A DNA stretch of 64,000 bases from Tricholoma matsutake. Taxonomy: Eukaryota; Basidiomycota; Agaricomycetes; Agaricales; Tricholomataceae. The stretch spans positions 7,192,001-7,256,000 of the forward strand of contig AP026543.1 in assembly GCA_026075535.2 (NCBI GenBank), given 5' to 3'. How positions within the stretch are numbered: position 1 is the stretch's first letter; each line of letters opens with the position of its first letter. The notes beneath the pieces are model-generated. The model had not been told where the DNA came from, did not search any database, and was given only the letters and a program-made list of their open reading frames with translations. The position numbers and the translations under genes are program-made. Of the stretch, positions 56,227 to 64,000 are shown piece by piece.

Positions 56227-58198
56227 TTATGAACAGTGGGAGAAAGTCAAAAGCACACACTTCGCCTTGATCCTTGCTGCAAGATCGTCCTCGTATATCT
56301 GATCCGCCGATCCCAACTGGTTTCCCAGTGTCAGCCACCTTTTCGCAATAATAAGCCCTGGCCAACCTCCATAAGGTCCAATGTATGAAACACACCCAGG
56401 TCGAACATTATGCTTCCTTCCAAAGATCTCAACCTTCCTGCCCCCAGGACACATCCTCTCAATGAGTCCATATACCTCATCCGGCTTCCGGCTCGTCTCC
56501 CGCACCTCCGACGCGATCACATCGGTATCCAACCCGCGATTTACCCAGGAGGGGAACTTGAGCGCGCCGGATTCGTCGATCACGGTCTTTACGCCCACAA
56601 GCATGTGTTCTTTGGTGTGGTTCAACCAGTGGCCTGTGCGGCCTGTGCGAATCACACGTTGCAGCTTAAAGGGTTTGGTGAAAATGGAATTAGGAACGAA
56701 GACAATGCACTGAATTATGAAATCCGGTTACCTGGTTTGTTTTGACCCAGACTACCTCGTCGACACGTGTGTAGCCCCATACTCGGAGACATTCACGGCC
56801 TACTTCCATTGCTCGGCCGGTCACCCAAAGAAAGAGTAGACCTTCATCTTGCAGGGCGGGTATCGGCATCGCGCGCATCTCATCATCAGTCATGGTCCCG
56901 TACGGTAGCTAGAATCATGCCAAAGATGAACTCTCAATCGAGAAGTGCAAGAAAGAGATCTGATTTACACTCATGTGTATGTCCCAAGGTGGATCTGCCA
57001 TAATGACATGGAATTTGCCAAGGACTGAGTAGTCGAAGCGACGCAAATCACAATTAATCCATTGTGGCGGAAGCTACAAGGACCTAAGCGAACCGAACGA
57101 AAAGCTTGAATATCACAGCTCACAACTCGCATATCCTTCCCGGCAGGACCCATGCCAATGCCCAGCTTGTGGACCTTCTTCTTGACTACATTCCTCTTCG
57201 AATTCCTAGCCAAGTCTCCATCGCCTCCGTCCCAATCGACTTCGTAGTGAAGATAACGACAGGGTGCTTTCTCTTTCCCGCGCCCACCAGCACCGAGACC
57301 CGATGGCAGGGAAACGGGACCACGCGCATTGGATGGGATTTGGCCGTGACTATGCGCAGAACCGGGAAAAGGCGGTATTGAGGGGGACTGAGCATATGTA
57401 GGCTCGGAGTAGCAGGTGTTCAGATAAGAGCAATGACCAAGGGAGACATCGGTATGTGGCCGGATGAGAGGTCGGAAGTGCACTCGGTCGCATATGCCAG
57501 CGGAGGTTGGAGAAGAAATGTTGGAGTCACGACTTCGGGCTTTGGCGCATTCGTCTTTGGTGACGTGGGAGCAAATGGGTTCGAACTGTTCGTCAGTGGA
57601 TCGGAACTGCGCGTATGGGTGGATAAGCGTTAAGCTAGGTTTGAAAACGCAATAATACCTGTTCAGCAAGCAAGCGCCCTTTCGCTGTGCCCTTCTGAAG
57701 CAATGAATACACGTCCCTCAGCTCCTTACTGAGACTTCCCAGCGTCGTTGCTCGTTGAGATCCAGGAATGTCTTCAGAAGAGTCTTCGGCTTCATCGTCA
57801 CCCGCAGCCGAGTCAGCATCCTCGTCAATTACCCGTTTCCGTTTCCGCGAGTTCGTCACGTCTCCAGAACGTTCCTCCATTCCCGGGATAGCTTGATGCG
57901 AAGGCCCAGGGTCCAATGAAATGTCCATGATTGTGAGCTCCCCATTCTGGCGTGAGAGTGACAAGGTACCCCGGTCCCAGGTGTGCGACAAGTCCTGGAG
58001 AATGGATTCAAATCGCGATTGGTCTGTCAGCCTGAATCGCATGCTGGAAGATGAACCGGGAAGAAGGCCTGTTGGTACTTTAAAAGCGACGACGTGGGCG
58101 AGGAGGTCCGCCGAGGTGGTTGGGAGAGAAAGTTTGCCAGAGCTGACGATAGACTGGATAGCGACAATGGCAACGACTCTCAGCTCATCGTCCGACAT
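56227..58198 (-). CDS. IME4: m6A RNA methyltransferase, IME4/METTL3 type
   Basis: Six exons (58198-57659, 57606-57124, 57073-56969, 56908-56732, 56664-56396, 56338-56227) give 561 residues, all junctions in phase. The N-terminal half is helical with a basic RKRKR patch (nuclear). Next come CCCH zinc-finger segments ([35 protein letters not shown]), and the final [10 protein letters not shown] is separated from SYLNTC by an extra Pro/Gly/Ser-rich insert of about 45 residues. The MT-A70 domain begins [11 protein letters not shown]. It has the catalytic DPPW (368-371), the [11 protein letters not shown] loop, [24 protein letters not shown], and ends at [21 protein letters not shown]. It would methylate adenosine N6 in mRNA in the nucleus, normally with a METTL14-like partner. 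Confidence 0.93.
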
Positions 58199-58446
58199 TA
58201 CAATTGATTAGATGAGTGTTTAAAGAAAACAAAGATCAATCAAAACTTCCCAGGAGTTCCGAACGCCTTGTGGCCCATACTCACTGAGCAGCGAAAGTTG
58301 CAGGATATGTACGTTCATCACGAAAAGCAAAATACAGAGGCACATGGAATCAATTGAATAACAGTCCAAGATCATTTACCGTCCCGACGGCAACTCTCAA
58401 AATGTATTGCCGCCCGACAAACAAGTTGAAAACAATAGATCAGATA
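58199..58446. other. spacer upstream of the methyltransferase
   Basis: About 250 bp between two minus-strand genes. It must hold the 3' UTR of the WKF gene and the promoter of the methyltransferase. No clear motif was recognised. Confidence 0.45.
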
Positions 58447-59340
58447 CTATGTGAGAGATTCATTGAACAACACAAGTGCATCAAAGACTGCTTGTGCCCT
58501 GGTAATCTTCCTATTATCTGCATCCAAAGGTGGCTTGGATTCAATAGCCGGGGAAGTGTCGGAAGAAGGTGCCTCAGTAGACAGAACCTCAATCTTTGGC
58601 GGCTCTAACGTCGCACGGCATGATTTTACAAGGTTCTAACAAAAGCGCGGATCAGAAGTCACAGAGATATGGGAAACATATCTTGACTTACCTCACGCGC
58701 ACCACCCTGCACATTTGCGAAATACGCCGTTACAAGGGGCACATATGCTTCGGGGACCTGAGTTAATGTGAGTAAGAATCAAGAGACAGTGACAGCACTA
58801 CGGGTTTTGGATTCACTTCTTTATCAGACCAGAAATTACGGATTAGCCAATTCTGGCATGCTTTGTTGAATTTCCATTTCGACGGGCGGTGGAACTGACC
58901 AAAAGCATATGACAAACCTACAAGGTGCTGTGAGCTTCTTCAAATACATGAAGAAGTAATGCAGACATTTGCGAGATTGATCATGCAAGGACTCATCTTC
59001 GTTTGGATCAGGAAAACCCGTCTTATTCTTTTGTTTTTTCTTCTTCAGCAGATCTGACTGCTCAAGGACCTCGGTTTGTGCGACATCCTTAATTTTCTTC
59101 CTCCGCTTCTTGTCTTTCTCTCCGTCGCCATCTCCATTTTTTAAGTCTTCCACGGTAACTTCCGCCTCTCGTTTGTGCCCCTTGGATTTCTTGTCCTGCT
59201 TGACAATCGCGGTGTCGCACGCTTTCTCCAAGTCATCAATCTTCGAGTGCTTCCGTTTTTTACTCCGTTTCCTTTCCGTCGCATTAGCCAGGTCTGTCAC
59301 TGTTGGGCCCTGTTCCAGTTCTAGTTTAAATTTACGATTT
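58447..59340 (-). CDS. WKF-domain protein (C7orf50-like), start unresolved
   Basis: Three downstream exons are clear: 58894-58802, 58757-58692 and 58635-58447 (31, 22 and 63 codons, ending TAG). They encode the hallmark KWKFNKACQNWLIRNFW, then VPLVTAYFANVQGGAREN and ITRAQAVFDALVLFNESL. Upstream, 59340-58922 is a lysine-rich, KKRK-repeat segment (nucleolar type) leading to SRKCLHYFFMYLKKL, the expected partner helix of the WKF motif. The junction between these parts is not solved. The obvious GTAGGT-CAG intron (58895-58921) is only 27 nt and leaves the wrong phase, so a GC donor or another splice is needed. No ATG is in frame in the upstream exon, so exon 1 is missing. Human C7orf50 is a nucleolar protein linked to ribosome biogenesis. 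Confidence 0.7.
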
Positions 59341-59751
59341 CTTGACAAGGGTATCCGTAGTAGGTAGTGCAAGTACCTCTAATTTCCCTATCATGCAACT
59401 TGATTCGCTTGGAGCGTAGTCTGAGTAAAGAACTGAGCAGAATTTCTTTCGGTCACATGCCCAAAAAAGTTCTATAATTGTTTTTGGACGATTTTGCACA
59501 TTTTCAAAAAACTGCTTTGGCTTGACGTTCCCAAATATGGTATGTGTCCTTCCATTTAAGAGTATCATCACACCCCGTGACCAAACATTCTTGAAAAAAT
59601 TACCAATCGACCCCTTTATTACTTGCCCTGTCACGTGCCGCACTTTTTTTTGCTGTCACCGATCATTCACACCAAGTTGACCCTGGTTAAAATACTTGTT
59701 CCTTAGGTCGTCCATCCACCCATATATTCATTTCTGTTCAAGTCTGTCCGC

Positions 59752-60636
59752 ATGGGGCTCTCAATATCTACGCTTTTCACATCATTAGCGTCGCTGGTTC
59801 GATGGAGCAAAGACCAAGATGTGCGGATTCTTATGCTTGGTTTGGACTCGGCCGGGAAGGTATGGTTTAAACAAACTCCTTGCGAAGTTTTCTGTGTATC
59901 ATGATTATCGTCCTTCAGACTACGATATTGTATCGGCTTCAGGTATGTGTGTATCTCCTAGCTGAGGAATGAATAGTACTCACCTTGGACTAGATCGGTG
60001 AAGTTGTTTCAACCATACCCAGTGCGTATGGTCTCTACCGAAGATGCAACTCATTAAATTTCTTCCAATCGTTGTAGCGATCGGTTTCAATGTAGAAACG
60101 GTTCAGGTAATTTGAACATTGGAGCCTTATTGCTTGCTTACTCATCCGCTATTTAAGTATAAGAATATCAAGTTTCAAGTGTGGGACCTTGGAGGGCAAT
60201 CAAGCATACGGTGCGGGGACATCTTTATATTTAATCTATAGGTTTTCGTGAACTTGATTTACGCTAGACCGTATTGGCGATGTTATTTCCCTAACACCTC
60301 AGCCATTATATACGTCATCGATTCTTCTGACCAGGCTCGCCTTGCAACATCACGGACCGAGTTATTGACCACGCTTTCGGAAGAGGAACTCAAGGGTGTG
60401 CCGTTACTTGTCTTTTGCAATAAGCAAGACGTTCCAGGTGCCCTGAAACCTGAGGAAATCAGCGAGCAGCTCGGTCTAGCTGGCGGTGAGAAGACAAGAC
60501 CCTGGAGTGTGCGGGGAAGCTGTGCGACGCAAGGCGAAGGTCTAGAAGACGGATTAGATTGGTGTGTAACTATGTGTTCATTTAACACAAATTCTGACCA
60601 TTGTATAGGCTCGTCAATGCAATACAAAGGAAATGA
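59752..60636 (+). CDS. ARL1: Arf-like GTPase ARL1
   Basis: Seven exons (59752-59859, 59919-59942, 59994-60021, 60078-60106, 60158-60210, 60268-60561, 60609-60636) give 187 residues, all in phase. Three of the internal exons are only 24-29 nt. MGLS supplies the Gly2 used for N-myristoylation. The P-loop is GLDSAGKTT (30-38), switch 1 is TIPTIGFNVETV, switch 2 is WDLGGQSSIRPYWRCYF, the guanine-binding motif is NKQD, and SCAT is the last G motif. The run GGQSSIRPYWRCYF matches ARL1 rather than ARF1 or ARL2. ARL1 recruits GRIP-domain golgins to the trans-Golgi. Length equals the family's usual 180-185. Confidence 0.93.
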
Positions 60637-60924
60637 TTTTTGCCATGGACCCCTATTATCCTGCACTCGCATCGTGGCCATTACTGCATCCTTGTTATTT
60701 ACCCCGTTGGGACTGCTGCATCTGTAATTTATTTCCCTCTAGTTACCCCCATCTACACATAACGAATTCCCGACGATTTCTGTAGGGTTTGCTGTGTGTT
60801 TCTTATCATACCCAGCGACCTTTCTTAATTGTTTGCCTCTCAACTATTAATTTGCAATGTCATCCGTGACTACTCGCCATTCATCTCAAGCTCGGGATCC
60901 AAAGCTTAAGGCTTTTTACGCATT
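60637..60924. other. convergent intergenic region
   Basis: 3' flanks of ARL1 (+) and the WD40 gene (-). No further feature was seen. Confidence 0.5.
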
Positions 60925-62716
60925 TCATTCATTCATTGCCCAACTCCAATCCCATCTCTTTTCATCTGGTTGTTCCTGACATGTCCGATAGGTTTCGATA
61001 TCTTGTCTCCATACTCGGACAGTGCCATCATCCGCACAAGTGGCAAGCGTGTTACTGGCCCAGTCCACTGCTCCGACTTCGCCTAATTGTGCTCTTAACT
61101 CCACCGCTGTCTGCACCGCCGTCGACGATGGCCGCGCAGCATTACTGACATCGAACAAGAACGTGCTTCCTTGCTTTCCTGTTCCTCCGCTGGCAAGCCA
61201 ACGGCCACATGGAGATAGAGCTAGCGCAATGTAGAATGAATTAGTCTGCATGTTGCTATGCGTATACTCCGTCTTTTGGGGTGTCAAGGAGGGAAGGGCG
61301 TAGGTATGCACCCGAGAGTCTGCTCCCAGAGCGAATACTAGCCCGGTTGTTGGGCCTGTCCCTTTTGCGAGACTCACGATGCCACGGGGACGAGGAGAGC
61401 CATGAAGAATGGTTGGATCAATAGTTGAGGAGTATATTTCTGATGGCGGTTTTGCTTTTGTTTTCTTAGTGCTAGTCGGCTGTCGAAGGTCCCAATATCG
61501 AAGAATACTTGCGCATCAAGTGAGTAAGTATGATTCTGGGTGCTGAGTCAAGGGAAAACATACCCATCGAAAGAGCCACTGCTAACTAACCCATATGGAC
61601 CAATATCTGGATATAGCAGGTTCGTGATACTTCGCGCTGTGTGTGTCTTTCTCCTCACTCGACCTTTGCCCTTGGAAAAAGCATTTTCATGCGCGCCCTG
61701 AAGAGTAATGACAGGGTTCAGAGTTGCAACACCGTCTTCACGTCGCTGGCCGGCCGTTCGAAGGTCCCAGATACAAATGGTACCGTCTCTACCCCCGCTA
61801 CTCAACAATTCCCTATGCTGAGGGTCCCAAGCAATACATTTTAGGGTGCTCGTGTGACCCTGCAAAGTATGGGTAATGGTTTTGGTGGTTGAACAAAGTA
61901 TACGCGTGGACTGATCACCAGAGCAAGTAGCCAAGAGAGCGTCATCGGTGCTCCATTTAATGTCGAATATTCCGTTATGGTGAGGTTGCAAAAAAGTACG
62001 TGGTGGCTCTATTCTTTGTGTTGAGATAGCAAGATGAGAAGTATATTGGCTTCGTACGAACCGAAGTCCCAGTCATTTCGTTTGGAAGTATTGATAAGAT
62101 GGACAGAACCCTGTTCCGTAGCTACCGCCAGGACTGGGATCCCTCCGCTCTTCGCACCTAACCATATACATTAGTTCAGCTGAAAGAAGTTGAGATCTAT
62201 CTCCGTACCATGAGTGTAAGAGCATGCATAAGGCGGAGTCAAATACGCGTTGATGTCAGTGGACTGACATTTGTATAAGTCGGATTTATTCGACGAGACG
62301 AACGACTGCAGTATCGCCCCAGTAGATACTAATCAGGAGATGAAGTTAGATGAAGCAGAACTCCTGCGACTGGGGTATATACCATGTTGTCTAAAACTTC
62401 CTGGCCGCCTCATCGCTAACATCGTATTCTTTTGAAATAGAGCTGATTTCCTGGACCTGGCTCGAACGACAGCTATGTCCTCCATCTCTACATCACCATC
62501 ATCAGATTCACAAATGTATACAGAGTCTCCATCCTGGAAGCCAAGCCTTGGACGCCTTTTCGGTCCAATGTCAAACACATCAGCAGGTCGTTTGACTTTT
62601 CTGACTTCCGGTGGAGTGGGCAACTTTGAGAAGAAGTGCTTGGACTGAGGGGTATGAAATAGATTTGTACGGTTCTCGAGAACGAGTCGCGGTGAGGAAG
62701 TCGAGCTGGGAACCAT
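60925..62716 (-). CDS. WD40 protein, Cdt2/DTL-like CRL4 substrate receptor
   Basis: Five exons (62716-62383, 62328-62209, 62157-62062, 62008-61564, 61507-60925) give 525 residues, all in phase. Start at ATG 62716, because the sequence further upstream has no in-frame ATG. A basic, Pro/Ser-rich N-terminus (KRPADVFDIGPKRRPRLGF) precedes LTPPYACSYTHG. WD repeats follow: IPVLAVATEQGSVHLIN, HHNGIFDIKWSTDDALLATC with SGDQSTRI, TLQGHTSTLKCIAWDP, SSGGRDGTICIWDLRT, and a late LATCADDGTVRVWRQD. The GDQ repeat followed by GGRDGTICIWD and GAHENA is the Cdt2/DTL order. Cdt2 directs CRL4 to destroy Cdt1 and Spd1-type targets in S phase. The identification is by motif order only. The shared promoter with MluI boxes supports an S-phase role. 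Confidence 0.78.
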
Positions 62717-62866
62717 CTCGAGAATATGGGTGTGTTGGGGGGACAATGCAGACGCGTCAACAGAAATTTATCGTCACGGTGACGCGAGTAAAACACGACG
62801 CGTCGTGACTCCACGTGATATGCGACACCCAAATTTCGGCCGATTATTGCTTGTTCCAAATCTGCA
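62717..62866. promoter_or_regulatory. divergent promoter with two MCB sites and an E-box
   Basis: The 150 bp between the WD40 gene (-) and LYS12 (+) hold two identical GACGCGTC octamers (62751-62758 and 62797-62804) containing ACGCGT, the binding core of the MBF (Mbp1/Swi6-type) G1/S factor. There is also a CACGTG E-box at 62812-62817 and an inverted repeat GTCACGGTGAC at 62773-62783. Confidence 0.65.

Positions 62867-64000
<1,134 letters not shown>

Overview
The window reads as a nuclear contig of a filamentous basidiomycete, most likely an Agaricomycete. The evidence is intron-dense host genes with GT-AG introns of about 50 nt, an IME4/METTL3-type RNA methyltransferase, an alpha-aminoadipate-pathway lysine gene (homoisocitrate dehydrogenase), and chromodomain-bearing Ty3/Gypsy elements. 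No bacterial operons, tRNA, rRNA or CRISPR arrays were seen. The species cannot be named from sequence alone. All boundaries and exons were worked out by eye.

Bases 1 to about 54,060 are a transposon graveyard built as nested insertions. It opens with a chromovirus LTR (R3, 272-1033, minus) inside a Copia-type gag-protease (Copia-1). A repeat-rich stretch, a hAT-type element (hAT-1) and a Gypsy pol relic follow. From 8030 to 47269 lies one old chromovirus (R1-old). It has been split by hAT-4 (11093-14275, which itself holds a solo LTR and hAT-3), hAT-2 (16729-17566), Gypsy element E (17657-22880) and a CACTA-type transposon (CACTA-1, 23149-47184). CACTA-1 contains a probable solo-LTR-like insert (25076-40864). 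That insert contains chromovirus R2 (25683-40297), which contains a younger R1 copy (28712-35190), which contains a solo R1 LTR (30196-30621). CACTA-1 also holds Copia-2 (41039-46456). A second CACTA-type element (47487-53398) carries a three-LTR element F and another solo R1 LTR. Most of these insertions are supported by target-site duplications (TSDs) readable in the sequence.

Bases 54,351 to 64,000 are compact host genes: an alpha/beta hydrolase of the ABHD4/5-CLD1 type (+), an IME4/METTL3-like m6A methyltransferase (-), a WKF-domain protein (-), the Arf-like GTPase ARL1 (+), a Cdt2/DTL-like WD40 protein (-), and the 5' part of homoisocitrate dehydrogenase LYS12 (+). The last two are divergent and share a 150-bp promoter with two identical MluI-box (MCB) octamers.

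The most interesting material is in the repeats. Chromovirus LTRs carry serial RNA hairpins whose stems differ but whose AAGCC loop is constant. R2 has a GGGUUUU slip site followed directly by the gag stop and a stem-loop, an array of 22-residue repeats between protease and reverse transcriptase, and two extra reading frames after pol (double zinc knuckle; single membrane span). A palindrome-plus-intron cassette is shared by hAT-type and CACTA-type elements. The stops in the decayed retroelements are overwhelmingly TGA, and wherever a related copy can be compared they replace CGA, which points to CpG deamination or a RIP-like process.
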